Source: Massilia rubra
GTDB taxonomy: Bacteria; Pseudomonadota; Gammaproteobacteria; Burkholderiales; Burkholderiaceae_D
Length of the DNA: 64,000 nt
Assembly (NCBI RefSeq): GCF_011682065.1
Contig: NZ_VUYU01000002.1
Location: 62,001 to 126,000 of the forward strand
Reading direction: 5' to 3'
Both the position numbers and the translations under genes were made by a program. Shown here one piece after another: positions 25,406-34,739 of this stretch. The notes beneath the pieces were generated by a model that did not search any database, was not told the DNA's origin, and saw only the letters and a list, made by a program, of their open reading frames with translations. The first letter of the stretch is position 1; the number at the start of each line of letters is the position of its first letter.

Positions 25406-25900
25406 TTATTTCCAGATGCGTTCGACCAGATCGCCGGTTTCCAGCGGCACGCCCGCCGCTTTGGCTGCCGCAGTCCATTCGGGCGGTGACGGCGTCGGCT
25501 GCGATGGCGCACTGCCGCCGGCGACGCCATATTTCATCGCAACCACGACAGTGCCTTTTACCGCCGGTACCCGCACGGCTTGCGCGCCGGCAAGCAGCTC
25601 CTTGACCAAGGCCGGCGGCAAGGGCGGATGAAAATCGAGCCAGAATCTGGATTGTTCGCCCGGTCGCATCGCCACCACCAAAAACCCACCCGAGGCCGGC
25701 ACATTGTTGGCCGCATTGAATGCCCGCTTAGCGGCAGTATCAATCTGTTTCAGATACGGGGCGAGCTTGTCGGCGCTCGTGCGCGACCCGATCACTTGTT
25801 CAGGTTGGAGCAGGACCACGCCGCCCGCAGTCACGCCGCTGGCGGCCTGGGCGCTACTGGCGCATAGCCATGCCGCACAGAGCAAAATCATCGAACGCAT
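25406..25900 (-). CDS. Secreted protein of unknown function
   Basis: 164 residues from the ATG at 25900, with GAGGGAG upstream. The signal peptide is MRSMILLCAAWLCASSAQA. The mature part contains VPASGGFLVVAMRPGEQSRFWLDFHPPLPPALVKELLAGAQAV, which looks like a compact periplasmic domain, then a Pro-rich stretch and a Trp-containing end. I know no function. The same-strand GNAT gene starts 64 bases downstream, so the two may share a transcript. Confidence 0.65.
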   Translation of the reverse strand: MRSMILLCAAWLCASSAQAASGVTAGGVVLLQPEQVIGSRTSADKLAPYLKQIDTAAKRAFNAANNVPASGGFLVVAMRPGEQSRFWLDFHPPLPPALVKELLAGAQAVRVPAVKGTVVVAMKYGVAGGSAPSQPTPSPPEWTAAAKAAGVPLETGDLVERIWK

Positions 25901-26045
25901 GCCGGACTCCCTCGAAAATAGCGCGCGGCAAGTCACCGCGACGCCTATTGGACCACATTTGGATCATTGCCGTGAAACCACTACCAATCGATGCCGATGG
26001 CATGCGGTACTATTGATTTCCTAACGCACCGAGGAGATTGACGCC

Positions 26046-27584
26046 ATGTCCATACCGCTGCCGATTGCGAAAAACAATGCATCCCAACCACCGCGCATGC
26101 TCGACTTGCTGCCGGCCCTGGTCAACCGGCACGGCTGCATCACCGGCGCCACCGGGACTGGCAAGACGGTGACCTTGCAGGTGATTGCCGAGGCGCTCTC
26201 CGGGATCGGGGTGCCGGTGTTCATGGCGGACGTCAAGGGCGACCTGTCCGGCATGGCCAAGGCCGGGGCCGCGTCGGAGAAAATGGCCAAGCGTCTCAGC
26301 GCACTGGGCGTTGAGGCGCCGGGCTGGGCCGCTTGTCCTGTGACGTTCTGGGATGTGTTCGGGGAGGCCGGCCATCCGGTGCGGGCCACGATCTCCGATC
26401 TCGGCCCCTTGCTGCTGGCGCGCATGCTGAACCTGAACGATACCCAGGAAGGCGTGCTGCAACTGGTGTTCAAGATCGCCGACGACAATGGCTTGCTGCT
26501 GCTCGATACCAAGGACTTGCGCAGCATGTTGCAATATGTGGGCGAGAACGCGGCCGACTTTCGCACCAATTACGGCAACATCTCGGCGGCCAGCATCGGC
26601 GCCATCCAGCGCGGCCTGGTGGCGGTGGAACAGCAGGGCGGCGACCGCTTTTTCGGCGAGCCGATGCTCAATATCGATGACTTGCTGCAAACCGATGCGC
26701 AGGGCAGGGGGATTGTCAACATCCTCGCCGCCGACAAGTTGATGAATGCGCCGCGCCTGTATGCGGTTTTCCTGCTGTGGCTGCTGTCGGAACTGTTCGA
26801 AAACCTGCCCGAGGTAGGCGACCTGGACAAGCCGAAGCTGGTGTTCTTTTTCGACGAGGCGCATTTGCTGTTCAGCGAAGCGCCCAAGCCCTTGCTGCAA
26901 AAGATCGAGCAGGTGGTGCGGCTGATCAGGTCGAAAGGCGTGGGCGTGTTTTTCATCACCCAGAACCCGCTCGACATTCCCGATACCGTGCTCGGCCAGC
27001 TCGGAAATCGCGTGCAGCACGCTTTGCGCGCCTATACGCCGCGCGACCAGAAAGCCGTCAAGGCGGCTGCGGACACCTTCCGGCCCAACCCCGGGCTCGA
27101 TACCGCCCAGGTGATCACCGAGCTGGAGCTGGGCGAAGCGCTGGTGTCCTTCCTCGATGAGAAAGGACGGCCCAACATGGTCGAGCGCGCCTACATCCTT
27201 CCGCCGGCGTCGCAGATCGGCCCGATCGACGCCGCCGAACGCCAACGCGCCATGGCGCACTCGGTGGTGGCCGGTGTGTACGAGCAAGGAATCGACCGCG
27301 AATCGGCGCACGAACTCATTGCCGCCCGCGCCAGTGAAGCGGCGGAAAAAGCGGACGCGCCCACGCCGCGCACCAGGACGCCGGCCGGCGCCGGACGCAG
27401 CCGTGCGCCCGACACTGCGCCCGACACCTCGCTCGGCGGCATGCTCGGTGGCTTGTTCGGCGGTGGCGGCAAGCGTCAGTCGCCGGTCGAAGCGATGATG
27501 AAGTCGGCCGCGCGCAGCATCGGCTCGCAGGTCGGGCGCGAAATTATCCGTGGTGTGCTGGGCTCGATCCTGAAGCGGCGCTAG
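26046..27584 (+). CDS. DUF853/HerA-like P-loop ATPase (YjgR family)
   Basis: 512 residues. Walker A is GATGTGKT near residue 36 and Walker B is [13 protein letters not shown] near residue 265, followed by [11 protein letters not shown], which resembles the sensor segment of HerA/FtsK-type motors. The C-terminus has a Gly-rich [11 protein letters not shown] patch and a basic end, as in YjgR. The fold suggests a hexameric DNA- or protein-remodelling ATPase; the cellular role is not established for the family. GAGGAG precedes the ATG. It is monocistronic. Confidence 0.85.
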   Translation: MSIPLPIAKNNASQPPRMLDLLPALVNRHGCITGATGTGKTVTLQVIAEALSGIGVPVFMADVKGDLSGMAKAGAASEKMAKRLSALGVEAPGWAACPVTFWDVFGEAGHPVRATISDLGPLLLARMLNLNDTQEGVLQLVFKIADDNGLLLLDTKDLRSMLQYVGENAADFRTNYGNISAASIGAIQRGLVAVEQQGGDRFFGEPMLNIDDLLQTDAQGRGIVNILAADKLMNAPRLYAVFLLWLLSELFENLPEVGDLDKPKLVFFFDEAHLLFSEAPKPLLQKIEQVVRLIRSKGVGVFFITQNPLDIPDTVLGQLGNRVQHALRAYTPRDQKAVKAAADTFRPNPGLDTAQVITELELGEALVSFLDEKGRPNMVERAYILPPASQIGPIDAAERQRAMAHSVVAGVYEQGIDRESAHELIAARASEAAEKADAPTPRTRTPAGAGRSRAPDTAPDTSLGGMLGGLFGGGGKRQSPVEAMMKSAARSIGSQVGREIIRGVLGSILKRR

Positions 27585-27663
27585 TCAGCAGGCTGTATCC
27601 GGCTGCACCAGGGTGCAGGGAGGGCAGCGCGCTGCCGGCCATCCCGCGCTGTATCCGAATTGC

Positions 27664-28248
27664 TCAGATGGCCTTGGCAATTGTCGGCGTTGCCCGCTTT
27701 GCACGGCGGCGCATCGCACCAATGGCCAGCAAGCCGACACCGAGCATCAGGTAGCTGTGTGGTTCTGGCACCGCGGTGATCGCAAATGTGGTGTCGGGTG
27801 TCATTGTATAAATGGTGTAAGAACCCTCGCCAAGATCAAAGTAATGGCCCCAGGAGCTGTATCCGGATGTCACGGAAATTCTCTCGCTAATGTAACCGCC
27901 ATCGAACGGCGGAGAGCCATTTCCGATCCGATGGCTGTGTTCATAATCGAGCGTCAAGACACTGCCTTTGGGATCGTACCTGAAGTTCGACAACTCACAG
28001 GTAATCGTCGCTTCTTCACAATGCGGTACCGTCGGGAATCTGTAGCTGAACGATTTCACTTCCGGCAAAGTGAACACGCCGTCGCCGTTCAGGTCATCGA
28101 CGATAAACTTGCCGCCGGTGCTGACGTTGGCGTCCCACCCGCCCCCGACCAATTCTCCCCCGGTATAGCTGAATTCGTAAGCCTGCTCGGCGGCTTGGCC
28201 GTTCAGTGCGCTAAGTGCGAGCAGAGCGACAGCGATTTTCTTGAACAT
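27664..28248 (-). CDS. PEP-CTERM sorting-domain protein
   Basis: 194 residues from the ATG at 28248, with AGGAG upstream. The signal peptide ends near GQA (about residue 19). The exported domain is unknown and rich in Tyr, Gly and Asp. The C-terminus VPEPHSYLMLGVGLLAIGAMRRRAK is a PEP-CTERM signal: a PEP motif, a hydrophobic helix and an Arg-rich tail. These proteins are processed by the EpsH/XrtA-type exosortase and linked to exopolysaccharide. No exosortase gene is in the window. A calcium-loop-like DDLNGDGVFTLPE lies near residue 53. Confidence 0.85.
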   Translation of the reverse strand: MFKKIAVALLALSALNGQAAEQAYEFSYTGGELVGGGWDANVSTGGKFIVDDLNGDGVFTLPEVKSFSYRFPTVPHCEEATITCELSNFRYDPKGSVLTLDYEHSHRIGNGSPPFDGGYISERISVTSGYSSWGHYFDLGEGSYTIYTMTPDTTFAITAVPEPHSYLMLGVGLLAIGAMRRRAKRATPTIAKAI

Positions 28249-28361
28249 GGATAATCTCCTCAATTTGTAGAAATGACATTATAGTCAGCGCAGTAAGGAT
28301 GACTAAATGAAATTACAAATTGTTCAAGTTTTCAGCTGTTTTGAGCGAAGCGCTCGCCGGA

Positions 28362-28682
28362 TCAGTGCAGCGCGCCTTTATCCGGCTGCACCAGAATGAA
28401 GGGATGGACCACCGAGGTCCACAGCACGGCATCGGCTTCGGTCCAGGCTTGCGCCTGCGCATCCGAGACCTTGCCGAGCTTGCCGTCGCCCATCCATGCG
28501 GCGATGCTGTCCTTGTCGTCGTGCGAGATGCGCACCGCCACATCGACCAGGTCGAGCTCGGCGCTGACGAACACCACGGTGCCTTGGGCAAAGTGGCGCT
28601 GCAATTCGGCCCAGGGCAGGCGCGCGGTTTCGAGGTTGATTTTGGCGCGCAGTTCGGTATCGTTTTCAGGCTTGGTTTTCAT
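28362..28682 (-). CDS. DUF2288 family protein
   Basis: 106 residues from the ATG at 28682. It matches the small DUF2288 type: LRAKINLETARLPWAELQRHFAQGTVVFVSAELDLVDVAV, then WTEADAVLWTSVVHPFILVQPDKGALH. The family has no assigned biochemical role. It is probably cytoplasmic. The toxin gene of the same strand ends 47 bases upstream. Confidence 0.75.
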   Translation of the reverse strand: MKTKPENDTELRAKINLETARLPWAELQRHFAQGTVVFVSAELDLVDVAVRISHDDKDSIAAWMGDGKLGKVSDAQAQAWTEADAVLWTSVVHPFILVQPDKGALH

Positions 28683-28729
28683 GCAAATACTCAATAGTTC
28701 AGGTGATGTGAAGCGTGCAGGACGATCGT

Positions 28730-29413
28730 TCAGACGATGTCGATGACGGGAGTGGGCGAGCCCGACCAGGTAAGGCGATACACTTGCCCCTTGCGCACAT
28801 TGCCCACCAGCGCAGGCCGGAAGCACGCCAGGCAGGTGCCGGCGGGGCGCCGCACGCTGGGGTAGATCACGCCCATCGATCCACTGTCGAGCAGTTGGCT
28901 GGCCAGGGTTTGCGATTCGATGTAGCTGGTCGGATCGAGATATTTTACAAAGGCATCGACACCGCGAATATCGTGAAACGTGCTGGTAAAGTCGGCGATC
29001 AGGGCTTGATACGTCACGCTGTCGTCGAAGCGGCCGATTTCCTGGTACTCCACGGTTTTGTGAAAGGTGATTTCGGCCAGGGCGGTTTCGGCCTCGAAAG
29101 CGCAGTACCACGCGCCGCGTTCGCCATCGTTGAAACGGCTGCCTTCCGGGCGCGGATAGGTGTAAGCGGCGTTGATGATGCGAAAATTCGGCACCCCGAA
29201 CACCAGCTCGTCGACACCGATGCCGGGCAGGCTGCCGTACTCGCCGCGCAAGCGTTCGTTGGTGGCGTTGTCGATATCGAACAGGTCGCGCAAGACATCG
29301 GCATCCTCGGCCAGCGGGCCGAGCACGGAATCTTCCACGTCAGCAAAGCGCGACGGGATCAGGCGGCAGGTATCGAACTGCCGCAGGGTGGTGAGCTTGG
29401 GAATGACCGTCAA
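28730..29413 (-). CDS. RES-domain toxin (NAD+ phosphorylase type)
   Basis: 227 residues from a TTG at 29413. The frame and start are set by GGAGG 8 bases upstream and by the antitoxin stop one base before it. RES signatures are SRFNDGERGAWYCAFEAETALAEITFH, with the Arg, Tyr and Glu expected of the active site, and an Arg-containing ending. RES toxins (MbcT/Res type) deplete NAD+. The TTG start probably keeps toxin yield below that of the antitoxin. It forms a type II toxin-antitoxin pair with the upstream Xre/MbcA protein. Confidence 0.82.
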   Translation of the reverse strand: MTVIPKLTTLRQFDTCRLIPSRFADVEDSVLGPLAEDADVLRDLFDIDNATNERLRGEYGSLPGIGVDELVFGVPNFRIINAAYTYPRPEGSRFNDGERGAWYCAFEAETALAEITFHKTVEYQEIGRFDDSVTYQALIADFTSTFHDIRGVDAFVKYLDPTSYIESQTLASQLLDSGSMGVIYPSVRRPAGTCLACFRPALVGNVRKGQVYRLTWSGSPTPVIDIV

Positions 29414-29414
29414 G

Positions 29415-29852
29415 TCACAGGCCTCCGCGGCGGGCGTCGAGCAGCTTGCGCACCGTTTGCATCGACAACAGGCCGCCCGCCAGCATTTGCGACAGCGGCG
29501 TGCGTCCGGCGAAGATGGGATTGCTGTTGGGGAGGGTGATCCATTCGTCGGCGAGCTTGTCGCCGTAAAGAATATGCAGGGCTTTGTAGATGCCGAGCAG
29601 GTAAGAAATGCGGGTAATGCGGTCGACTTCAAGAATGCGGTCGGGGTTCTTTTTCCACTCGTAATAGGTGGAGGATGACATGCCGCCGAGCAGTTCGCGG
29701 GCATCTTCGTCGCGCAGCTTCCAGGCGCTCATGAGGGCGAAAAACCCTTTGAGCGCGGACTTGGACAAGCGTTCCCGCTCCGCGCGTGCGTTCAGGTCGA
29801 TGAGCACCGCCGGCTCGAAGCGACTTTTGGGGTAGGCGAAGGCAAGGTTCAT
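29415..29852 (-). CDS. Xre/MbcA/ParS-family antitoxin
   Basis: 145 residues. An N-terminal helix-turn-helix region (SAWKLRDEDARELLGGMSSSTYYEWKK) is followed by the toxin-binding domain formerly called DUF2384 (RISYLLGIYKALHILYGD...ANEW-like, then NPIFAGRTPLSQMLAGGLLSMQTVRKLLDARRGG). Such antitoxins neutralise RES toxins and repress their own promoter. A palindrome overlapping the -10 box lies just upstream. The toxin gene follows after one base. Confidence 0.85.
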   Translation of the reverse strand: MNLAFAYPKSRFEPAVLIDLNARAERERLSKSALKGFFALMSAWKLRDEDARELLGGMSSSTYYEWKKNPDRILEVDRITRISYLLGIYKALHILYGDKLADEWITLPNSNPIFAGRTPLSQMLAGGLLSMQTVRKLLDARRGGL

Positions 29853-29869
29853 AGTGGGCTCCGGTTATG

Positions 29870-29903
29870 GAGTATTTATACTCTATTTTCATATCGCGTG
29901 CAA
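29870..29903 (-). promoter_or_regulatory. Promoter and operator of RES/Xre toxin-antitoxin pair
   Basis: On the minus strand TTGCAC (29903-29898), a 17-base spacer and TATAAA (29880-29875) make a good sigma-70 promoter. The inverted repeat GAGTAT-AA-ATACTC (29883-29870) covers the -10 box, so antitoxin binding would block RNA polymerase. It ends 18 bases before the antitoxin ATG. Confidence 0.7.
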
Positions 29904-30207
29904 GCCAATCGCCATCAAAGCGTTGCTGAGCCCGCGCAAACAATCGACCTGGACAGCTTGCGATGCGACTTCTTGCTCAGTCACGCCCGGCGGCTGATCT
30001 TGTAGTATATGCTGCTGCCTTTATATCAACAATGCGCCGACGGTCGTTTTGGCATGCCGATAACACAAGATGACATCCCTTCGCTCTGGCGTTAACGAGG
30101 CTGTGACCGGCATCGCGGGCACGCCGGGCCTTGATGCATGCACGGGTGGTGAGCGTGTCGACCCGGCGCATGCGCGTTCAGGCAGCACGCATCGCGAGAT
30201 CCTGGCC
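29904..30207. other. Intergenic stretch without recognised features
   Basis: About 300 bases between the toxin-antitoxin promoter and the most likely start of the membrane protein. The plus-strand frame of that protein is open from 30070, but the added residues look non-coding and no ribosome-binding site was found. Nothing else was recognised. Confidence 0.35.
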
Positions 30208-30798
30208 ATGTGCAGTCATGATGCGATGGACCGCTCGGGCGATGTGTTTGCCAATGTCGTCGTGTATTCCCTTCTGGCGCTGGTTCTTGCGATGGTTCCT
30301 GTGGGCGTGTTGGGCAAGGTGATCGATGACAAGAGTGTCCTCAAGGCGCTGTATGCGATCTTGGTGATCGGCACCGGCATCTGGGCGTATGTCGCAACCC
30401 GGTTTTACGGGGAGCCACTGTGGGAATCGACGACCTGGCTTGATTTCGACGAGCGCAGCTGGAACAAGGAGATTCGCTATGCCGACCCGGGCGTTCCTGC
30501 CAGCGTGACCCGGCTACGTTTCGAGGACCTGGCGTTGATGTGTTATGACGATCTGTGCGGCGAAGGCCTGGATGATGTCTGGCTCTACAGCGTTTCCCTG
30601 TGCAGGCGCTGGGATGTGGAACAACGCTGCGCCGAACACCGTCCCGATGAACTGAACGAGCTGCTGCAGGTTGCTACGCAAGAGGAACGCCTCTCCTTTG
30701 CCTTCAACACCGCCAGGCAATGGGGCTTGCCCTGCTGGCGCCATGACTGGGCCTCTCCCGGCGACGACGACCTCACGAGCATGACCCGGCTGTGCTGA
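30208..30798 (+). CDS. Membrane protein of unknown function
   Basis: 196 residues from the ATG at 30208; the frame is open from 30070, so a longer form is possible. Two hydrophobic segments (VVVYSLLALVLAMVPVGVLG and ALYAILVIGTGIWAYVATRF) lie in the first 75 residues. A soluble domain of about 120 residues follows, with several Cys (MCYDDLC, SLCRRW, QRC, PCW) that could bind metal or form disulphides. I recognise no family. It is convergent with recJ and has no plus-strand partner. Confidence 0.55.
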   Translation: MCSHDAMDRSGDVFANVVVYSLLALVLAMVPVGVLGKVIDDKSVLKALYAILVIGTGIWAYVATRFYGEPLWESTTWLDFDERSWNKEIRYADPGVPASVTRLRFEDLALMCYDDLCGEGLDDVWLYSVSLCRRWDVEQRCAEHRPDELNELLQVATQEERLSFAFNTARQWGLPCWRHDWASPGDDDLTSMTRLC

Positions 30799-30832
30799 GC
30801 CGGGCGCACGGCGCCGGCGTACTGCGCTCGCC

Positions 30833-32527
30833 TTACGCCGGCTCGGCGTGTTCGACCAGCAGCTGCACGCGGGTGACGCCGTTGTACTCGTTGGCGTCGA
30901 GCCGGAACGCCACGCGCGCGCGGTCGCCGACCGAGGCGGTGTGGCCGAACCAGATGGCGTCGTAACGCTGGCCGTTGCGTTCCAGTTGCAGCTTCAGATG
31001 GCGCTCCTTCAAAATGCGCTGGCTGACCACGCGGAACTCGTCGCAAAACACCGGCGGCGCAAAGCCCTGGCCCCACACCTGCCCATCCATCAGGCCGATG
31101 AATTCGGTGGTGTAGTAGGCGTCTTCCAGCGGGCCATCGGTTTCGATGATGCGTTCGAGCTGCTGGGTGTTGAGCCAGGCGCGCCCGACTTCTTCGAACG
31201 CCTTTGAGAACGCCTCGAAGGCGTCGGCGCGGATGGTCAGGCCGGCCGCCATGGCGTGGCCGCCGAATTTGTCGATCAGGCTGGGCGCGCGTTTCGACAC
31301 CAGGTCGAGCGCGTCGCGCAGGTGAAAGCCGGGGATCGAACGCCCGGACCCCTTGATCCAGCCTTCCGCACCCGGTGCGAAGGTGATCGTCGGGCGGAAG
31401 AATTTTTCTTTCAGGCGCGAGGCGACAATCCCGATCACGCCCTGGTGCCAGGATTCGTCGAACACGCTGATGGTGTTGCTGTCGGCCGGCTGGTAGGCGT
31501 CCAGGTGCAGCAGGGCCGTGTCCTGCATGTCGGCCTCGATTTCGCGCCGTTTCAGGTTGATTTCGTTGAGCTGCTGGGCGATGGCCCAGGCGCGCCCTTC
31601 GTCGTCGGTGACCAGGCACTCGATCCCGAGCGACATGTCTTCCAGGCGGCCGGCGGCGTTCAGGCGCGGACCGAGCGCGAAACCGAGGTCGAACGGCGAG
31701 GCGCTGCGCGCTTCGCGCCCGGCCACCCGGAACAGCGCGGCCACGCCGGCGTGCATGCGACCGGCCCGCATGCGCTTCAAGCCCTGCGCCACCAGGATGC
31801 GGTTGTTCGAGTCGAGCCGCACCACGTCGGCCACGGTGCCCAGCGCGACCAGGTCGAGCAGGCTGTCGAGCTTGGGCTGGGTCTGGGCATCGAACACGCC
31901 GCGCTTGCGCAGTTCGGCGCGCAGCGCCAGCAGCACGTAGAACACCACGCCGACGCCGGCCAGGTGCTTGCTGGGAAAGCCGCATTCTGGCTGGTTCGGG
32001 TTGACGATCACGCGCGCCTCGGGCAGGGTGTCGCCGGGCAGGTGATGGTCGGTGACGACGACGTCGATGCCGCGCCGCTTCGCTTCGAGCACGCCGTCGA
32101 TGCTGGCGATGCCGTTGTCGACGGTGATGATGATGTCGGACGCTTTTTCGCGCGCCGTCAGTTCGACGATTTCGGGCGTGAGGCCGTAGCCGTATTCGAA
32201 GCGGTTGGGGACGATGAAGTCGACCGTGGCGCCCATGGCGCGCAAGCCGCGCAGGGCGACCGCGCAGGCGGTGGCGCCGTCGCAATCGTAGTCGGCCACG
32301 ATGGTCATTTTTTTGCCGGCCTTGATGGCGTCGGCCAGGAACACGGCGGCGGCGTCGATGTGCAGCAGGCCGGCGGGCGCCATCAGGCTGCCCAGTTCAC
32401 TCGACAGTTCGCGCGCATCGGTCAGGCCGCGCGCGGCGTACAGGCGCGCGAGCACGGGATGCACGCCGGTCTGGCGCAGCATTTCGGAAGTGCGGAAGGA
32501 GCAGGGGCGAGTCGTGATACGGGTCAT
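30833..32527 (-). CDS. recJ: Single-stranded-DNA-specific exonuclease RecJ
   Basis: 564 residues, usual length. It degrades ssDNA 5' to 3' in recombination and mismatch repair. DHH-family motifs are VADYDCDGATA (motif I), IITVDNGI (II), VVTDHH (III) and, further on, GTVADVV. DHHA1 motif SGRSIPGFHL and the GGHAMAAGLTI block follow, then a C-terminal OB-fold. ATG at 32527 overlaps the stop of the preceding gene by four bases (ATGA), so it is translationally coupled to the PGAM-like gene. Confidence 0.95.
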   Translation of the reverse strand: MTRITTRPCSFRTSEMLRQTGVHPVLARLYAARGLTDARELSSELGSLMAPAGLLHIDAAAVFLADAIKAGKKMTIVADYDCDGATACAVALRGLRAMGATVDFIVPNRFEYGYGLTPEIVELTAREKASDIIITVDNGIASIDGVLEAKRRGIDVVVTDHHLPGDTLPEARVIVNPNQPECGFPSKHLAGVGVVFYVLLALRAELRKRGVFDAQTQPKLDSLLDLVALGTVADVVRLDSNNRILVAQGLKRMRAGRMHAGVAALFRVAGREARSASPFDLGFALGPRLNAAGRLEDMSLGIECLVTDDEGRAWAIAQQLNEINLKRREIEADMQDTALLHLDAYQPADSNTISVFDESWHQGVIGIVASRLKEKFFRPTITFAPGAEGWIKGSGRSIPGFHLRDALDLVSKRAPSLIDKFGGHAMAAGLTIRADAFEAFSKAFEEVGRAWLNTQQLERIIETDGPLEDAYYTTEFIGLMDGQVWGQGFAPPVFCDEFRVVSQRILKERHLKLQLERNGQRYDAIWFGHTASVGDRARVAFRLDANEYNGVTRVQLLVEHAEPA

Positions 32528-33546
32528 GGCAGCAGTCTGTCTAGGGTCGGGCGGCGCCAGAAGGCGCGTTGCGAAAAGCGGGTGGTAATAAAGGCGATGT
32601 GGCGCGCCCGGTGGCTCAGGAGCAGTTGCACCTGCTTGACGCGGCCATCCATGAGCGCGGCCAGCGACGGCGCGAACAGCGTTTGCTCCAGGCGGTGCAT
32701 ATGCTGCAGCCAGCTCGCCCAATCGGTGGCGAGGGCCGCTTCGGTCAGGGCGTCGCACAGCAGGATCGCGTCGCCGGTCAGCGCGGCCAGCGGCGTGACT
32801 GGCTCCGCTTGCGGATGGCCGGCCAGTGCCGCCATCCATGGCAGCGCGTCGCTGGTGACGAGACGGGCGGTGTCCACGCTGGCGCCTGCGGACGCGGCGC
32901 CCCAGGGCCAGAACGAGTTGATCGCGGCCAGGCCGCGCGCTTCGCGTTCCGTGTTGGCCGGGTGTTCGAACCACAGCATCTGTACTTCGTTTTGCAGCAT
33001 GCGAAAGGCGCGCGACGCCGCTCCCTTGGGCATCCAGTCGGTCAGGTTCAGGCCGACGGCCGAATCGGGCGTCGATGTTTCGAGGTCGGCCCAGTCGTCG
33101 GCGCGCATGAACCAGGTGCCGGCGTCGCCGTACAGCAGGGTCTTGCCCGATTCGTCGAAGTAGGGCTTGGCGAGATCGAACAGGGCGCGCCCGTGCGCCT
33201 CGGACAGGTGCAGGCCGCGCATATCGGCCATTAACAGGTGGCTGCGCGCGATCTGGGTGTGCGCCGGGTGGACGATGAACCAGGTGCCTTCCTGCTGCGC
33301 CAGGCCGTGGCCGCGCATGACGGCGCCGGCCAGGGCCGGCGTGCCGTCGCCCGATGCGCCCAACGCTTGCGCCAGCCAGGCTTCGTGGGGCAGGGCGCGG
33401 ATGTGATCGTCGACCGGCAATTGCCGATGCGACGCGCTGCGGCTGATGAGCGCGGCCAGGGCCGGGGCCTGCAATGCGCGGATCAGATCGGGGGCGAGCT
33501 CGGGAGGGGGCAGGGCGAACGGCAGGACAAGCGAAATTTGGGTCAT
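32524..33546 (-). CDS. Phosphoglycerate mutase-like conserved protein
   Basis: 340 residues from the ATG at 33546 (MTQISLVLPFALPPPELAPDL). Homologues in Burkholderiales are usually labelled cofactor-independent phosphoglycerate mutase, and they sit next to recJ. I do not see the metal- and serine-centred active site of true iPGM here, so enzymatic function is doubtful. The segment SHLLMADMRGLHLSEAHGRALFDLAKPYFDESGKTLLYGDAGTWF is conserved in the family as I know it. It overlaps recJ by 4 bases. Confidence 0.7.
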   Translation of the reverse strand: MTQISLVLPFALPPPELAPDLIRALQAPALAALISRSASHRQLPVDDHIRALPHEAWLAQALGASGDGTPALAGAVMRGHGLAQQEGTWFIVHPAHTQIARSHLLMADMRGLHLSEAHGRALFDLAKPYFDESGKTLLYGDAGTWFMRADDWADLETSTPDSAVGLNLTDWMPKGAASRAFRMLQNEVQMLWFEHPANTEREARGLAAINSFWPWGAASAGASVDTARLVTSDALPWMAALAGHPQAEPVTPLAALTGDAILLCDALTEAALATDWASWLQHMHRLEQTLFAPSLAALMDGRVKQVQLLLSHRARHIAFITTRFSQRAFWRRPTLDRLLP

Positions 33547-33899
33547 CCAGCATTGTAGGACAAATTGGCAAACCAGAAAACATGCGGCACGCCGGCGAAC
33601 GGCGCCGGCGCCGCACGACAAGCTGTGGCGCCATGCGCCCGGTGCGCCCGGATGCGCCGCGCGGCCAGGCTGCGTGAACTGGACGCCGTGGCTTTAGTGC
33701 AGAGGCCGCCAACCGCGTGCGGTGGCATGTCATGCTGATGCCACCATTGGATCAACATGAATGGCCTCATCAGGAGGGTGCGCATGTCGATTCGACCACG
33801 TCGGTTGTTCGAGACCGCTATGGTCGATGCATAAAACTTGCCAATTTTTTATTAATGGAATAATATTTCGGCAACTATTCTTTTGATAAAGGGGCTGTT
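33547..33899. other. Intergenic region with hairpin, then DUF3060 promoter
   Basis: No gene seen. It contains an 8-bp stem-loop, GGTGGCAT (33721-33728) with ATGCCACC (33738-33745), without a U-tract. Toward the DUF3060 gene it turns AT-rich and carries a promoter, listed separately. Confidence 0.45.
33838..33866 (+). promoter_or_regulatory. Sigma-70 promoter of DUF3060 gene
   Basis: TTGCCA (33838-33843), a 17-base AT-rich spacer and TAATAT (33861-33866), 33 bases before the ATG. AAGGGG is the ribosome-binding site. Confidence 0.6.
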
Positions 33900-34295
33900 A
33901 TGTCGTTTCGACCATTTTCCACACTGTGTTTTGCTGTGATCGCGGCTGTCGGCGCGTGCAATGTTGCGCTTGCCAGCGACGACGACACCTCGGGCACGAC
34001 GTCGTCGGACAAGGACAAGATTGAAGTGAGCGGCAACGGACATCAGCGCTCCTTCGCGTGCGAAGGCCGCCGCGCGGTCATCGAGGGCACGGATAACGTC
34101 ATCACGTTCACCGGCGTGTGCTCAGGGCTGGAACTGTCCGGCACCGGCAACTCCGTGACGATTCAACTGGCGCCCAAGGCACCGTTGAGCGTGGAAGGCG
34201 TCAACAACAGCGTGCGCTGGCAATCGAGCGCCGAACCGAGAAAGAACATTTCGGGCGTGAACAACCGCGTCGTGAAGGTTCCTGGCCGCGGCTGA
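33900..34295 (+). CDS. DUF3060 secreted protein
   Basis: 131 residues. The signal peptide is cleaved near NVALA-S (residue 25). An Asp/Ser/Thr-rich spacer follows, then short beta-repeats: VSGNGHQRSFACEGRRAVIEGTDNVITFTGVCSGLELSGTGNSVTIQLAP, typical of DUF3060, whose members form a small right-handed beta-helix. Two Cys may form a disulphide. The function of the family is not known. It has its own promoter 33 bases upstream. Confidence 0.8.
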   Translation: MSFRPFSTLCFAVIAAVGACNVALASDDDTSGTTSSDKDKIEVSGNGHQRSFACEGRRAVIEGTDNVITFTGVCSGLELSGTGNSVTIQLAPKAPLSVEGVNNSVRWQSSAEPRKNISGVNNRVVKVPGRG

Positions 34296-34310
34296 CCTGG
34301 CAGCCAGCGC

Positions 34311-34739
34311 GTGTCCGTCCGGTCGTACAAGGACGGCGCGGCGCTGCGCCTCAGTCGCGGCAAGATGCTCGACTACTTCAGCGGACGCTTTTTCATCCGC
34401 GGGCGCGACGGCGGCGTGGATGCGGCCAACCGGTGGCCCGCTGCCTGCTCGCAGTTGATCAGCACGCAGCGCGACGCCGGAGCGCGCTTGCGCCTGTTGC
34501 GCGAGAACCGCACGGCCATCAAGTTTGTGTACGACGCTTTCATGCAAGCGCCCGGTGTCATGTTTCGCGACATGGCCGGTGCCGCTCCACTCGCTATCCC
34601 CGTCACCGACGGACACGCATTCGAGGACCAGACTATGGGTATCCACAAGGTTGCCATCGACCGTTTTGCCGATTGGCCACGCGACGGCGTCGCGCTCACG
34701 CCCGTGATACTGGTCGCGATCGGGGCCATCCATGGATAG
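34311..34739 (+). CDS. Hypothetical protein, start uncertain
   Basis: 142 residues if GTG at 34311 is used; no good ribosome-binding site is visible, and ATG at 34365 is an alternative. The frame overlaps the following lipoprotein gene by 8 bases (ATGGATAG), which favours it being real. It has no signal peptide. The C-terminal half (HAFEDQTMGIHKVAIDRFADWPRDGVALTPVILVAIGAIHG) looks protein-like, but I recognise no family. It could also be a remnant of a longer gene. Confidence 0.4.
   Translation: MSVRSYKDGAALRLSRGKMLDYFSGRFFIRGRDGGVDAANRWPAACSQLISTQRDAGARLRLLRENRTAIKFVYDAFMQAPGVMFRDMAGAAPLAIPVTDGHAFEDQTMGIHKVAIDRFADWPRDGVALTPVILVAIGAIHG

Noticed and set aside
29977-30171. 64-codon minus-strand ORF upstream of the toxin-antitoxin promoter
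   Set aside because: No ribosome-binding site and Arg/Ala-rich composition; overlapping frames on both strands are equally open.
30833-33733. 966-codon frame that would extend recJ upstream
   Set aside because: The RecJ N-terminus and ATGA overlap fix the start at 32527. The upstream part is an out-of-frame reading of the PGAM-like gene.
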